A DNA stretch of 64,000 nucleotides from Niastella sp. (GTDB lineage Bacteria > Bacteroidota > Bacteroidia > Chitinophagales > Chitinophagaceae): positions 1 to 64,000 of the forward strand of contig JAGIBF010000044.1 in the NCBI GenBank assembly GCA_017744515.1, read 5' to 3'. The first letter of the stretch is position 1. Each line of letters starts with the position of its first letter. Shown piece by piece: positions 41,193-50,699 of this stretch. The translations under genes were made by a program, and so were the position numbers. The notes beneath the pieces were generated by a model that did no database searches, was not told the origin of the DNA, and was given only the letters and a program-made list of their open reading frames with translations.

Positions 41193-41726
41193 TTATCGGT
41201 CGGTATATTCATTCAATATATCTTTTTCTCCGGCCACCACATCCACAGATCTATTCTTACGGTTCTTCCATAAGCTTATCAACACCAGCGCAAAGCAAAC
41301 ATGTGCCATTATGAAAAACACCTTAAGCAAGCCGCCATAAATTGTATTCATGATTCGTATTGTACGCGTCGTTTCCTCCGAAGCAATACTGAAATCCGTA
41401 AAATACTGGAATATCGCAGAACCAACAGGCAGGCCAACCAGTGCGAGCATGATACCAATTGCATGGCCTACGGCAAAATCTTTCCTGTATTTGCTTTTTC
41501 GTATTCTCCAATAAACCAAACACTCTACCAGTATTATCACGCCAATAATACCAATATTGAGCAATCGATTTATCCAATATTCCCTCATACTAAAGGAAAA
41601 CGAGTCCTGCGGCAAGTGTCTGTTTCTTATCGTATTCACGACAGCCGGCCACTCAAAAATAGCTCCAATCAAAAAAGAGAAGGCCAGCATATAAACAGGC
41701 ACCAGGAAAGTCTTTTTCTCGGACAT
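41193..41726 (-). CDS. Small four-helix membrane protein of unknown function
   Basis: 177 residues beginning MSEKKTFLVPVYMLAFSFLIGAIF, with four predicted helices and a charged C-terminal tail (LWKNRKNRSVDVVAGEKDILNEYTDR). It is a tandem paralogue of the downstream gene at 40614. I do not recognise a family. The pair lies just downstream of the transhydrogenase operon on the same strand, but base composition is more AT rich than the pnt genes, and linkage in function is not evident. Confidence 0.65.
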   Translation of the reverse strand: MSEKKTFLVPVYMLAFSFLIGAIFEWPAVVNTIRNRHLPQDSFSFSMREYWINRLLNIGIIGVIILVECLVYWRIRKSKYRKDFAVGHAIGIMLALVGLPVGSAIFQYFTDFSIASEETTRTIRIMNTIYGGLLKVFFIMAHVCFALVLISLWKNRKNRSVDVVAGEKDILNEYTDR

Positions 41727-41755
41727 AGTCGTTTATATCAGTACCTGTTTATAGC

Positions 41756-43279
41756 TTATAAGTTTTTAATCTCTGCAATGAGGTCCTGCAATACTTTTTT
41801 GGCGTCGCCAAAGAGCATAGAGGTTTTGGGCTGGAAGAAGAGATCGTTTTCGATGCCTGCGTAGCCAGGTTTCATGCTTCGCTTGTTGACGATAACATTT
41901 TTTGCCAGCTCCACATCAAGGATGGGCATGCCGTAAATGGGTGATGCGGGATCGGTCTTGGCAGCAGGGTTGACTACGTCATTCGCGCCCAGCACCAGCA
42001 CTACATCGGTGGTAGCAAACTCTTCGTTGGCCTGCTCCATTTCCTGCAGTTTGTCGTAGCTCACATCGGCCTCGGCCAGCAATACGTTCATGTGCCCGGG
42101 CATGCGGCCCGCCACCGGGTGGATAGCATACTTAACATCTACACCTTTGCTTTCGAGTAGTTTTTCCAGCTCATGGCAGGCGTGTTGTGCCTGTGCCACC
42201 GCCAATCCATAACCAGGGACGATGATGACTTTGTGTGCATAGGTCATAATGACCGCTGTATCACTGAGGGATATTTCTTTGTAGGCGCCTTGTTCTTTTG
42301 TGCCACCTCCACCGGCTGCACTGCCGCCTCCTCCAAAGGAGCCGATGAGCACGTTGAGCAGGGAGCGGTTCATGGCCTTACACATCAGTATCGTAAGGAG
42401 CGTACCGGCTGCACCTACCAGTATACCGCCAGTGAGCATTACTTTGTTGTCGTACAGGAAGCCTCCGCAGGCCGCGGCTACACCCGTAAATGAGTTGAGC
42501 AGGGAGATCACGACAGGCATATCGGCACCGCCAATGGGCATTACGAAGAACACGCCGTAGATGAGTGATAATGCCAGTACGCCGTAGAAGAGTGCGGAGA
42601 TATAACCAATGTTGAGTGGTAAATCCGGAGCATCATCTGTAGAACCTACTGTTGTTTTAATCTTATAGATCAGGAACACAGACAACCCAAGGATAGTTAT
42701 AAGAATAACCTGATTGACGATGTGTTGTCCTTTGAATGCAAAGTCTTTTATTTTGCCATTGAGCTTACCCCAGGCTATCATACTACCGGCAAAGGAAACA
42801 GAGCCAATGATGAGGCCTGCAAAGATCGTGATCAACACACCTGTTTGTACACCCAGTGACAGTACTGCATCGTCTATCTGCTCCCCTACTTCATAGGCTT
42901 CGTGGATCGTATTCTTAAACCCACTGGCGGCATAATGATTAAATTCAATAATAGAGATGAGTGCCGCACAGGCGCCGCCCATACCGTTGAAGAGGCTCAC
43001 CATTTCGGGCATGGCCGTCATCTTCACTTTTTTGGCGGCCAGGGTACCAATGACTCCGCCAATAAGAAGGCCGGCAAATATCCATATATAGTTGTGCAGC
43101 TTTTCGCCTGTTTCATCATCGCGGTAGAGGAAGATGGTGCCAAGGATGGCAACCGTCATGCCCACTGCCGCTATCAGGTTGCCCTTGCGCGCGGTGGCGG
43201 GGTTGGACAGCATTTTAAGTCCTATGATAAAGGTTACTGAGCCGATCAGGTAACATAGCGTGAGTATACTGAACTCCAT
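41756..43279 (-). CDS. pntB: NAD(P) transhydrogenase subunit beta
   Basis: A 507-residue inner-membrane subunit of the proton-translocating transhydrogenase. The first ~300 residues form about nine helices. The C-terminal soluble dIII domain binds NADP(H), with the signatures VIIVPGYGLAVAQAQHA, HPVAGRMPGHMNVLLAEADV and LVLGANDVVNPAA. Together with the two alpha parts upstream it moves hydride from NADH to NADP+, driven by proton entry. Gene order pntAA, pntAB, pntB with short gaps indicates one operon. A GGTGAGCCG hairpin lies in the gap to pntAB. Confidence 0.95.
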   Translation of the reverse strand: MEFSILTLCYLIGSVTFIIGLKMLSNPATARKGNLIAAVGMTVAILGTIFLYRDDETGEKLHNYIWIFAGLLIGGVIGTLAAKKVKMTAMPEMVSLFNGMGGACAALISIIEFNHYAASGFKNTIHEAYEVGEQIDDAVLSLGVQTGVLITIFAGLIIGSVSFAGSMIAWGKLNGKIKDFAFKGQHIVNQVILITILGLSVFLIYKIKTTVGSTDDAPDLPLNIGYISALFYGVLALSLIYGVFFVMPIGGADMPVVISLLNSFTGVAAACGGFLYDNKVMLTGGILVGAAGTLLTILMCKAMNRSLLNVLIGSFGGGGSAAGGGGTKEQGAYKEISLSDTAVIMTYAHKVIIVPGYGLAVAQAQHACHELEKLLESKGVDVKYAIHPVAGRMPGHMNVLLAEADVSYDKLQEMEQANEEFATTDVVLVLGANDVVNPAAKTDPASPIYGMPILDVELAKNVIVNKRSMKPGYAGIENDLFFQPKTSMLFGDAKKVLQDLIAEIKNL

Positions 43280-43311
43280 ATTCGTGTAATTCGTTAAGTC
43301 CTGCGTTTGTC

Positions 43312-43356
43312 AAATGGTGAGCCGTCCCGACTGAAGTACGGGACGACCCACCATTT
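43312..43356. repeat. GGTGAGCCG / CGACCCACC hairpin in the pnt operon
   Basis: Arms AAATGGTGAGCCGTCCCG (43312-43329) and CGGGACGACCCACCATTT (43339-43356) pair over 18 bp except at the two positions that also mismatch in the copies at 16848 and 19598. It lies between pntB and pntAB. Confidence 0.8.
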
Positions 43357-43357
43357 A

Positions 43358-43669
43358 TTATTTCTTCTTCGATTTAAACATTTCCAGCATTCTGTCTGTG
43401 ACCACAAATCCTCCTACCACGTTGAGCGTACCCAATACCACGGCCAGGAAGCCAAGTACGAGGGCCACATAGTTGCCGGCGTCTGCTTTGCCCATCACGA
43501 TGATGGCGCCGATGATGACCACGCCGTGTATGGCATTGGCACCGCTCATCAGGGGCGTGTGCAATACGCTGGGCACCCGGCCAATTACTTCTATTCCCAC
43601 AAAGATCATCAGGATGACGATGTAGATGATCTGCTGGTTATCGGATAGCCATTTGAGTACTGCTTCCAT
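43358..43669 (-). CDS. pntAB: NAD(P) transhydrogenase subunit alpha, membrane part
   Basis: A 103-residue protein with three to four helices (QIIYIVILMIFVGIEVIGRVP, AIHGVVIIGAIIVMG, VALVLGFLAVVLGTLNVVGGF). It corresponds to the C-terminal dII segment of single-chain PntA. It is encoded separately, as in Rhodospirillum-type and most Bacteroidota transhydrogenases. It supplies part of the proton channel along with PntB. A word-repeat-like stretch (GAATTTCGTATTCAGG, 43678-43705) lies between it and the upstream pntAA gene. Confidence 0.93.
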   Translation of the reverse strand: MEAVLKWLSDNQQIIYIVILMIFVGIEVIGRVPSVLHTPLMSGANAIHGVVIIGAIIVMGKADAGNYVALVLGFLAVVLGTLNVVGGFVVTDRMLEMFKSKKK

Positions 43670-43759
43670 GTTATTTAGAATTTCGTATTCAGGATTTAGA
43701 ATTCTTTTTGCCAGGCTTACTGCTTTTTATGCAGCTCTCTGACCTGCCCGATTATACAT

Positions 43760-44875
43760 TTATTGTTTCACTCTTTCGTGTACTACTGCCCCATCATGGG
43801 TGATGCATGATCCTTTTACGAGGTCATCTTCCCAGTTGAGGTTGATAGTACCTTCTTTGGTAGTGATGAGCTGTAAAAAGTTCAGCACGTTCTTTCCGTA
43901 TAGTTTGCTGGCATCGGATGGCATGCTGGCGGGCAGGTTGCTGTCGCCAATGATGCGTACGCCTTTGTGTACTACAGTTTCGTTGTTTTTGGAAAAGGGC
44001 GTGTTGCCGCCTGTGGCTGCTGCGAGGTCTATGATCACGGAACCATTGCGCATATTGCCCAGCATCGCTTCTGTAAGCAGAATGGGCGCTTTTTTGCCGG
44101 GTATCTGCGCGGTAGTGATGATGATATCTGCTTTGGCTGCACTTTCTGCTATTTTCTGTTGCTGGCGTTGTTTGTATTCTTCGCTTTGCTCTACCGCATA
44201 GCCACCGGCTTTGGATGCATCGGCGGCGCCTTCCACTTCCACGAATTTGGCGCCAAGGCTCATCACTTCTTCTTTCACGGCCGGGCGGGTATCAAATACT
44301 TCTACGACTGCGCCCAGGCGTTTTGCCGTGGCGATGGCCTGCAAACCGGCTACGCCTGCGCCGAGGATCAGTATTTTGGCGGGCGCAATGCTGCCTGCCG
44401 CTGTCATGAACATAGGAAAGTAACGGCCATAGTTATTGGCTGCCAGCAATACTGCTTTATAGCCAGCTATATTAGCTTGTGAGCTCAATACGTCCATGCT
44501 TTGTGCCCGGGTGGTACGGGGCAGCATGTCGAGACTAAAGGAGGTAATGCCCTGCTTTGCCCAATCCTGCATGAGGCCGGGATGGAACAAGGGCTGGAAC
44601 ACACCAATGATGATCTTTTGTGCGGGGAGTGTGTCTACTTCAGTGAACTGATGGATGGCTAAAATGATGTCGGAGGTTTGGAGTACTTCCTGCCGGCTTT
44701 TGAGATGGGCGCCTGTTTTGGCATAGTCGTCGTCGCTGCTAAAGGCTTTTTCGCCTGCCCCCTGTTCTATCTGTACAGTGATTCCTTTTTTGATCAGTGT
44801 TGCTACCGCTTCTGGTAACAGGGATACTCGTGTTTCGGCTGATGGTTCTTTTAAAATTCCGATCGTCATACCCAT
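43760..44875 (-). CDS. pntAA: NAD(P) transhydrogenase subunit alpha part 1
   Basis: A ~371-residue cytosolic dI subunit that binds NAD(H). The N-terminal alanine dehydrogenase-like domain starts MGMTIGILKEPSAETRVSLLPEAV. The Rossmann motif is KILILGAGVAGLQAIATAKRLGAVVEVFDTRPAVKEEV near residues 170-205, and ITTAQIPGKKAPILLTE follows. I use the ATG at 44875. An ATG at 44899 gives a longer N-terminus, and a TAATTTTG promoter box (44897-44904) covers that site. First gene of the pnt operon. Confidence 0.93.
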   Translation of the reverse strand: MGMTIGILKEPSAETRVSLLPEAVATLIKKGITVQIEQGAGEKAFSSDDDYAKTGAHLKSRQEVLQTSDIILAIHQFTEVDTLPAQKIIIGVFQPLFHPGLMQDWAKQGITSFSLDMLPRTTRAQSMDVLSSQANIAGYKAVLLAANNYGRYFPMFMTAAGSIAPAKILILGAGVAGLQAIATAKRLGAVVEVFDTRPAVKEEVMSLGAKFVEVEGAADASKAGGYAVEQSEEYKQRQQQKIAESAAKADIIITTAQIPGKKAPILLTEAMLGNMRNGSVIIDLAAATGGNTPFSKNNETVVHKGVRIIGDSNLPASMPSDASKLYGKNVLNFLQLITTKEGTINLNWEDDLVKGSCITHDGAVVHERVKQ

Positions 44876-44896
44876 GGATTGTGTATTCAAGATAGG

Positions 44897-44904
44897 CAAA
44901 ATTA
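44897..44904 (-). promoter_or_regulatory. -7 box of the pnt operon
   Basis: Minus strand reads TAATTTTG, matching TAnnTTTG, 21 nt before the ATG at 44875. Confidence 0.45.
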
Positions 44905-45000
44905 ATCACGGATTTAAATGATTAAGGGGATTTCACGGATAATATCAAAAGAGGATTCGCAGAATTATAAGAAATTAACAGGATTACGCGAATAACCATA
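44905..45000. repeat. Degenerate CACGGATTTAA word repeat
   Basis: Contains AATCACGGATTTAAATG, GGATTTCACGGATAAT, GGATTCGCAGAATTAT and GGATTACGCGAATAA in a row, each a variant of one 12-16 nt word. It lies between proS and the pnt promoter. Confidence 0.6.
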
Positions 45001-45050
45001 AAAAAACGGATTGGTTGCTGATTCAATTGTAGTCAGTCAACCAATCCGTA
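45001..45050 (-). terminator. Intrinsic terminator of proS
   Basis: A 12-bp perfect stem ACGGATTGGTTG/CAACCAATCCGT (45006-45017, 45038-45049) is followed on the minus strand by TTTTTT. It lies 38 bp beyond the proS stop codon. Confidence 0.85.
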
Positions 45051-45087
45051 AAATCTTATTTAATCCTTATTTTTTTCTAATCCATGT

Positions 45088-46566
45088 TTAATAGGCCTGT
45101 GCAAAAAGCACCCTTTGTGTGCTGGGTTTGCCGCTGAATACGCAAACGCCTTCTTCGGCCGGATTGTCGATCGGAATGCAACGGATGGTTGCTTTCGTTT
45201 GCTCCTTGATCTTTTCTTCTGTTTCGGCTGTGCCATCCCAATGGGCAGAAATGAAACCTCCTTTTTCGTTCAACACTTTTACAAACTGATCCCAGCTATC
45301 GACTTTGGTGATGTGCTCATCGCGGTAGGCCAGGGCTTTGTTGTAAATGGCTTTTTGGATTTCGTCGAGCAGGTTAACGATCCTGTTGGCCAGTCCGTCG
45401 AACGATACACTGCTTTTTTCGCGGGTATCGCGACGTGCCAGTTCGGCTACGTTGTTCTCGATATCGCGGGCGCCGATGGCAATGCGCACGGGAACACCTT
45501 TCATTTCATGTTCGGCAAATTTCCAGCCCGGGCGGGTATTGTCGTTGTTGTCGTATTTAACGCGGATGCCGGCTGCTTTGAGCTCTGCCATGAGGGCATT
45601 GGCTTTGGCGTCGATTACCGGTTTGCTTTCTTCCCCTTTATAGATAGGCACGATCACCACCTGGACAGGAGCGATCTTTGGCGGCAGGATCAGTCCTTCG
45701 TCATCACTGTGCGCCATTACCAGCGCACCGATGAGGCGGGTACTAACGCCCCAGCTGGTGGCCCAAACGTAATCGAGCTTGTTTTCTTTATCGGAGAATT
45801 TTACTTCGAATGCTTTGGCAAAGTTTTGTCCGAGGAAGTGGGAGGTCCCTGCCTGCAAGGCTTTACCATCCTGCATGAGGGCTTCGATGCAATAGGTTTC
45901 CACCGCGCCGGCAAAACGCTCGCTTTCGGTTTTTATTCCTTTCACCACCGGCAGCGCCATCCAGTTTTCCACAAAGTCGGCGTATACATGCAGCATTTGT
46001 TCTGCTTCTGCTATTGCTTCCTGTTTGGTGGCATGGGCTGTATGGCCTTCCTGCCAAAGGAACTCGGCGGTACGCAGGAAAAGGCGGGTACGCATTTCCC
46101 AACGCACTACGTTGGCCCACTGGTTGATGAGGATGGGCAGGTCGCGGTAGGACTGTATCCAATTTTTATAGGTATTCCAGATGATGGCTTCGCTCGTAGG
46201 ACGCACCACCAGTTCTTCTTCCAGTCTGGCTTCGGGGTCTACGATCAATTTTCCTTTATGATTGGGATCGGCTTTCAGGCGGTAGTGGGTAACTACTGCG
46301 CATTCTTTGGCAAATCCTTCTGCGTTCTTTTCTTCGGCCTCGAACAGGCTTTTGGGTACAAAGAGGGGGAAGTAGGCGTTTACGTGGCCCGTATCTTTGA
46401 ACATCTTGTCCAGGGCATCGCGCATGTTTTCCCAGAGGGCAAACCCATAGGGTTTTATTACCATACAACCGCGTACGGCCGAATAGTCGGCCAGGCTGCC
46501 TTTAATAACAAGGTCATTGTACCATTGCGAATAGTCTGCACTTCTGCTGGTGATCTCTTTGCTCAT
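45088..46566 (-). CDS. proS: Prolyl-tRNA synthetase (archaeal/eukaryote type)
   Basis: A 492-residue class II synthetase charging tRNA-Pro. It is the short type without the inserted editing domain. Class II motif 2 is visible in the [29 protein letters not shown] region. Motif 3 lies in [37 protein letters not shown], leading into the anticodon-binding domain, and the C-terminal zinc-like domain ends in FAQAY. This type is usual in Bacteroidota. It has its own terminator and faces the next gene divergently across 216 bp in which I see no other feature. Confidence 0.95.
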   Translation of the reverse strand: MSKEITSRSADYSQWYNDLVIKGSLADYSAVRGCMVIKPYGFALWENMRDALDKMFKDTGHVNAYFPLFVPKSLFEAEEKNAEGFAKECAVVTHYRLKADPNHKGKLIVDPEARLEEELVVRPTSEAIIWNTYKNWIQSYRDLPILINQWANVVRWEMRTRLFLRTAEFLWQEGHTAHATKQEAIAEAEQMLHVYADFVENWMALPVVKGIKTESERFAGAVETYCIEALMQDGKALQAGTSHFLGQNFAKAFEVKFSDKENKLDYVWATSWGVSTRLIGALVMAHSDDEGLILPPKIAPVQVVIVPIYKGEESKPVIDAKANALMAELKAAGIRVKYDNNDNTRPGWKFAEHEMKGVPVRIAIGARDIENNVAELARRDTREKSSVSFDGLANRIVNLLDEIQKAIYNKALAYRDEHITKVDSWDQFVKVLNEKGGFISAHWDGTAETEEKIKEQTKATIRCIPIDNPAEEGVCVFSGKPSTQRVLFAQAY

Positions 46567-46782
46567 TTTTTTACCGTTGTTAATTACCGGGCGTTTTTAC
46601 CGATCGATGCAGGAGGGTTGCTGGTCGTCTAAAAAGGGCCTTTTATGGCTGATTTTCACTACCAACTTTAACATTCCGGCTGCATTTTTTAATGGTATCG
46701 GCCGCCTTTTTATTGTAATTTTATTCTGAAAGAACGCAAAAGTAGCAACTTCGCATCGTAAATCATTAAAATAGCACTAACC

Positions 46783-47616
46783 ATGTCCCGACTTCTACTT
46801 TTCATCGCTATAGCAGTAATTGGCTTGTCCAGTTGCTCGGTATATCGTTCCGGGCAGACCAGGACGCCAGACGATGTATATTATTCTCCTGCCCGTGAAG
46901 GCGCCGCGTATGTAGAAACTGAACAAAAGAGAGAAGGTTCTTACCGTGGCGGGGATGATTACTCGTATGACGACCGCTGGCTGCGGATGCGGGTGCGCGA
47001 CCGTTACCGCTGGAGCGCCTTCGATGATTACGACTGGAATTACAGCAGTTATTACAATCCTTACGGCGGCAGTTATTATAACAGTTTCAATCCTTACTGG
47101 AACTACGGTATCGGCTTCAACAATTACTGGAATGCCATGTACCGCTGGAACAGCTTCTACAATCCTTATTGCGGTGGTATCATCATCGTAAATCCAAAGG
47201 GAAATCAGCCTGCTTATACGGCAGTGCGTAATTTCACGCTGGACCGCTATACGAATACGAATTACAATAATACCAACAGGCCGCTGGGTGCTACCAAAGC
47301 TGGTTTGCGCTATAGCAGTCCTACTTACAATAACGGCAATACGCGCACCACCAACAGCCTCGGCAGCAGCATTCGCCGGGTGTTTTCCAATGGTAACAGT
47401 GGCAGCAGTGGTGGCGGCAGAGAAACTTATTACAATACCGGCTCGTCCAACGACAGGCCCAACCGGACTTATACGCCTTCCAGCTCGTCTTCTTCCTCTT
47501 CCCGTACTTACACTCCTTCTTCTTCGAGCTCGTCCTCTTCATCAAGTGGCAGCAGTGGTGGAAGCAGTGGCGGCGGTGGTGGTGGCGTGAGCAGGCCCAG
47601 CCGTGGCGGCAATTAA
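46783..47616 (+). CDS. Tyr/Asn/Ser-rich lipoprotein of unknown function
   Basis: A 277-residue lipoprotein (signal MSRLLLFIAIAVIGLSSC, Cys18). The middle (residues ~55-140) is very rich in Tyr, Trp and Asn (YDWNYSSYYNPYGGSYYNSFNPYWNYG). The C-terminal third is a low-complexity Ser/Thr/Gly tract (YTPSSSSSSSSRTYTPSSSSS...GGSSGGGGGG). Such proteins are common, undescribed surface lipoproteins in Chitinophagaceae. I do not recognise a domain. It may be co-transcribed with the next gene, 100 bp downstream. Confidence 0.7.
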   Translation: MSRLLLFIAIAVIGLSSCSVYRSGQTRTPDDVYYSPAREGAAYVETEQKREGSYRGGDDYSYDDRWLRMRVRDRYRWSAFDDYDWNYSSYYNPYGGSYYNSFNPYWNYGIGFNNYWNAMYRWNSFYNPYCGGIIIVNPKGNQPAYTAVRNFTLDRYTNTNYNNTNRPLGATKAGLRYSSPTYNNGNTRTTNSLGSSIRRVFSNGNSGSSGGGRETYYNTGSSNDRPNRTYTPSSSSSSSSRTYTPSSSSSSSSSSGSSGGSSGGGGGGVSRPSRGGN

Positions 47617-47716
47617 TTGCCCAACTAATTATGAGAGGAACCAGGATTTAAGGATATCTTGAATTTTGATTCCTCTTTTTTTATACTTCCCCGATCATTT
47701 TGAATTGAGTAAACAC

Positions 47717-49285
47717 ATGAACAGAAAACTTTACCTGATTGCCGCCTTGTTTGCTACGCAGCAGGCAGTGGCGCAGATACCGGAAGATGCTTTGCGTATG
47801 AGTTGGAACGTACCCTCAGGCTCAGCCCGCAGCCAGGCTATTGGTGGGGCTATGGGCTCGCTGGGTGGCGAGATCACCAACTTGTGGGTGAATCCTGCCG
47901 GACTTGGTTTTTACAAGACCAGTGAGCTTGTATTGAGCCCTGGCTTTACGCTGGCGCGCAGCAAGGGCAGCTTCCGTGAAACCGATGCTTCGGCTGATGG
48001 CCTCAACCGTTTCAACCTGGGGGCCTCTGGTTTAGTATTTGGCTTCAGTGATAAATACAGCAAGTGGACCAGCAAGTCTTTCAGTATCGGTGTAAACCGG
48101 GTGGCAAATTTCGCGGGCACCTTCCACTATAAAGGGACAAACGACTACAGTTCTTTCAGCGAGCCTTTGGCCAATGAGTTTTTCAATTATTATTCAGGTG
48201 TCAAGGACGCGAATCCCTCACTGACGAATAAGTCGATCATCGATATGGCGATCAACAACCAGTCGTTATCCCTGCAAACACGTATGGGACTGTATACTTA
48301 CCTGCTGGATGTAGATAATAACAATACGGTGTTTTCCCGTGCAGAGGACCTGGGCGTTGTGAACCAGGAGAAGACCGTGATCACCAAAGGGGGCATTACC
48401 GAGCTGGCGCTTGGCTTTGCCTCAAATATGGATGACAAGCTCTATTTGGGCCTTGGCATCGGTATTCCCATCGTGAACTACGAGCGTACCAGCACGTTTA
48501 CGGAATCGGACCCTACTGCTGCCGTAAATGATTTTAACTATGCTACTTACCAGGAAGAATTTACCTCCAAGGGTGTTGGTGTGAATGCCAAGCTGGGTTT
48601 GATCTTCAAACCTGTTGAAAGGCTGCGCCTTGGTGTGGCTGTACATAGCCCCAGCCTGTATGCGCTGAAGGACCAGACTACTGCAAAGATGGTAACTGAC
48701 GTTGATGAGTTATTTGGGGCTGGCAAGGGATTGGACAGTGTCACTTCTACATACCTTAACAATGGTTCTGATCCCGTGTTCAAGTATGACCTGGTATCGC
48801 CCTGGAAGTTTTTGGTGAGTGGTTCTTATGTATTGAATGAAGTGGAGGATGTATCCCGCCAAAGAGGTTTTATCTCTGCCGATATCGAATATGTTACTTA
48901 TGGCAGCTCCCGCTTCAATGAAGCCGAAGACAATGGAGAGGCTGAATACTTCAAGCAGGTAACCGAGGCCGTGAAGCAAACTTACAAGGGCGCTTTCAAT
49001 TTCCGCGTGGGTGGTGAATTAAAGTTCAATACTATCATGACACGTCTTGGTTTTGCTTATTATGGCAATCCTTATGAGGATAAAGAACTGAAGGCTCACA
49101 GAATGAACGTGAGTGGTGGTTTGGGTTATCGTGACAAGGGTATTTTCATCGATCTTACTTATGTGCACAGCCTGAATAAAGATGTCGACTTCCCTTACCG
49201 CGTTGATGCGCCACGGGCCAATACGTATGCTACGATCAAGGATAACAGTGGCAATATTATGCTAACGTTTGGGATCAAGTTGTGA
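47717..49285 (+). CDS. OmpP1/FadL-like outer membrane beta-barrel protein
   Basis: A 522-residue exported protein starting MNRKLYLIAALFATQQAVAQ. The N-terminal mature part (RMSWNVPSGSARSQAIGGAMGSLGGEITNLWVNPAGLGFYKTSEL) is the typical start of OmpP1/FadL or hemin-receptor-like barrels, where a conserved NPAG turn is present. The rest is alternating beta strands, ending with a strand closing in ITFGIKL-type residues (NIMLTFGIKL). The role is probably uptake of hydrophobic compounds, not certain. An ATG at 47666 is in frame but would put residues before the signal. Confidence 0.83.
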   Translation: MNRKLYLIAALFATQQAVAQIPEDALRMSWNVPSGSARSQAIGGAMGSLGGEITNLWVNPAGLGFYKTSELVLSPGFTLARSKGSFRETDASADGLNRFNLGASGLVFGFSDKYSKWTSKSFSIGVNRVANFAGTFHYKGTNDYSSFSEPLANEFFNYYSGVKDANPSLTNKSIIDMAINNQSLSLQTRMGLYTYLLDVDNNNTVFSRAEDLGVVNQEKTVITKGGITELALGFASNMDDKLYLGLGIGIPIVNYERTSTFTESDPTAAVNDFNYATYQEEFTSKGVGVNAKLGLIFKPVERLRLGVAVHSPSLYALKDQTTAKMVTDVDELFGAGKGLDSVTSTYLNNGSDPVFKYDLVSPWKFLVSGSYVLNEVEDVSRQRGFISADIEYVTYGSSRFNEAEDNGEAEYFKQVTEAVKQTYKGAFNFRVGGELKFNTIMTRLGFAYYGNPYEDKELKAHRMNVSGGLGYRDKGIFIDLTYVHSLNKDVDFPYRVDAPRANTYATIKDNSGNIMLTFGIKL

Positions 49286-49500
49286 GTTGGCAGTAGTGAG
49301 TTGTGCGTGCGTTTGCTTCGACAACTATTGCCTGGATAGCAGATTTCTCACTCCGCTATCGCTCCGTTCGAAATGACAGAGAGGGGGAGTTTCATTCGAA
49401 ATAACAAAAAAAGGTGAGCTTCGTTCGAAATGAAAAAGAAGATGTGGACTCCATCGAATAAAAGGAAGATGCAGACTTCATCGAAATAAAAGATTGTAAA
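49286..49500. repeat. TTTCTCACTCCGCT element with degenerate TTCGAAATGA repeats
   Basis: 49336-49379 is a full element copy (GCAGATTTCTCACTCCGCT to TTCGAAATGACA). It is followed by four decaying copies of CATTCGAAATAACA / GTTCGAAATGAAAA / CATCGAATAAAA type with GAG-rich linkers. Further bases up to 49765, apart from the terminator below, show nothing I can identify. Confidence 0.75.
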
Positions 49501-49504
49501 TAAT

Positions 49505-49535
49505 AAACCCCGCCTGAAAAGGCGGGGTTTGTTTT
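49505..49535 (+). terminator. Intrinsic terminator downstream of the OmpP1-like gene
   Basis: A 10-bp perfect stem AAACCCCGCC/GGCGGGGTTT with a 6-nt loop is followed by GTTTT. It lies 220 bp after the stop codon with repeats between. Confidence 0.8.
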
Positions 49536-49765
49536 CAAGGTTCTTTTAAAAACCTTAACCCTTCACTTTAAAGTCCTCACAGGGGATCTCTACGGATTGC
49601 CGGGATTCGCTCCCGGCTGGTTGTTTGGCATTACAAAAATCGGTTATCTTATTAGAATAATTTCGCATCCAAGTGGTCATCTGATCATAATATTAACAAA
49701 ATTTATGTTTGTCTAAGTATTACTTCTTAGCCTGTTTAAATAGACAAGCGCAAACATATCTTGTT

Positions 49766-50674
49766 TCAGGAGCCGGCCGTTGCCTGCCCGCAATATTCCA
49801 GTATGGCGGCTTCGTTTTTAGGGGAAAACCATTGTACGTCAGCGTCTTTCCGGAACCAGGTCATTTGTCTTTTGGCGTACTGTCGGGTGTTCGTCTTGAT
49901 GGCCTCCACCGCCTGCGCCAACGTACTGTTTCCATCCATATAATTAAACAACTCACTGTAGCCCACGGTTTGAAGTGCATTCAAATGCCGCACGGGCAGT
50001 AGTCCTCTCACTTCCTCCAATAATCCCTGCTGCATCATTATATCGACCCGCCGGTGGATGTTTTGGTGCAATTGTTCTTTCGCTAATTCCAGTCCAATTT
50101 TAACAATCCGGAACGGTCTTGCTGCTTTTTTTCCCTGCTGCCAGGACCGAATCGACTGCCCGGTGGCCAGTTTTACTTCCAGCGCCCGCATCAGGCGTTG
50201 TGGATTGTGTATTTCTCCGTTGCTATAGTATAATGGATCATTTTCCTCCACTTGCCGTTGCAGCCAGGATAGTCCTTTTTGCTGGTACTCTTCGTTGATC
50301 TGCTCCCGCACTGCCAATGACACCGGCGGCATATCGTCCAATCCTTCGCAAAATGCTTTTACATATAATCCCGTGCCACCTGTCATGACCGCCACTTCCT
50401 GACTGGCATATATCTGGTTAACGGACTGCAATGCGTATTGTTCAAACACTATTGCGTTGACCTCATCTTTAACAGTATGTGAGTTGATGAAGTAATGGTG
50501 CACGCGTGACAGTTCTTCGGGCGAAGGTTTGGCTACGCCAATGGCCATTTCGCGAAAGCACTGCCGGGAATCGGCTGAAATGATGGCTGTATTGAAATGC
50601 TCTGCCACACGGATAGCGAGGGCTGTTTTTCCTACTGCCGTAGGGCCAACGATTACAATACAGGTTTTTTGCAT
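49766..50674 (-). CDS. miaA: tRNA dimethylallyltransferase
   Basis: A 302-residue cytosolic enzyme that adds dimethylallyl to A37 of tRNAs reading UNN codons. The P-loop IVIVGPTAVGKTALAIRVA is at the N-terminus. It is followed by ISADSRQCFREMAIGVAKPS, the GGTGLYVKAFCEGL block, and the C-terminal MQQGLLEEVRGL and YAKRQMTWFRKDADVQWF signatures. Length and motifs are complete. The gene lies alone; a half hairpin and a TTCGACA element are immediately upstream. Confidence 0.95.
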   Translation of the reverse strand: MQKTCIVIVGPTAVGKTALAIRVAEHFNTAIISADSRQCFREMAIGVAKPSPEELSRVHHYFINSHTVKDEVNAIVFEQYALQSVNQIYASQEVAVMTGGTGLYVKAFCEGLDDMPPVSLAVREQINEEYQQKGLSWLQRQVEENDPLYYSNGEIHNPQRLMRALEVKLATGQSIRSWQQGKKAARPFRIVKIGLELAKEQLHQNIHRRVDIMMQQGLLEEVRGLLPVRHLNALQTVGYSELFNYMDGNSTLAQAVEAIKTNTRQYAKRQMTWFRKDADVQWFSPKNEAAILEYCGQATAGS

Positions 50675-50699
50675 GGTTTACTTCAAGTTGTTTGTCGAA

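Noticed and set aside
45115..46632. 505-codon plus-strand frame opposite proS
   Set aside because: ProS has all class II motifs and a terminator; the opposite frame is a Phe/Gly-rich shadow.
49550..49765. Possible small RNA upstream region (GCCGGGATTCGCTCCCGGC hairpin)
   Set aside because: A short hairpin exists around 49597-49616, but there is no promoter box or T-run to support an RNA gene.
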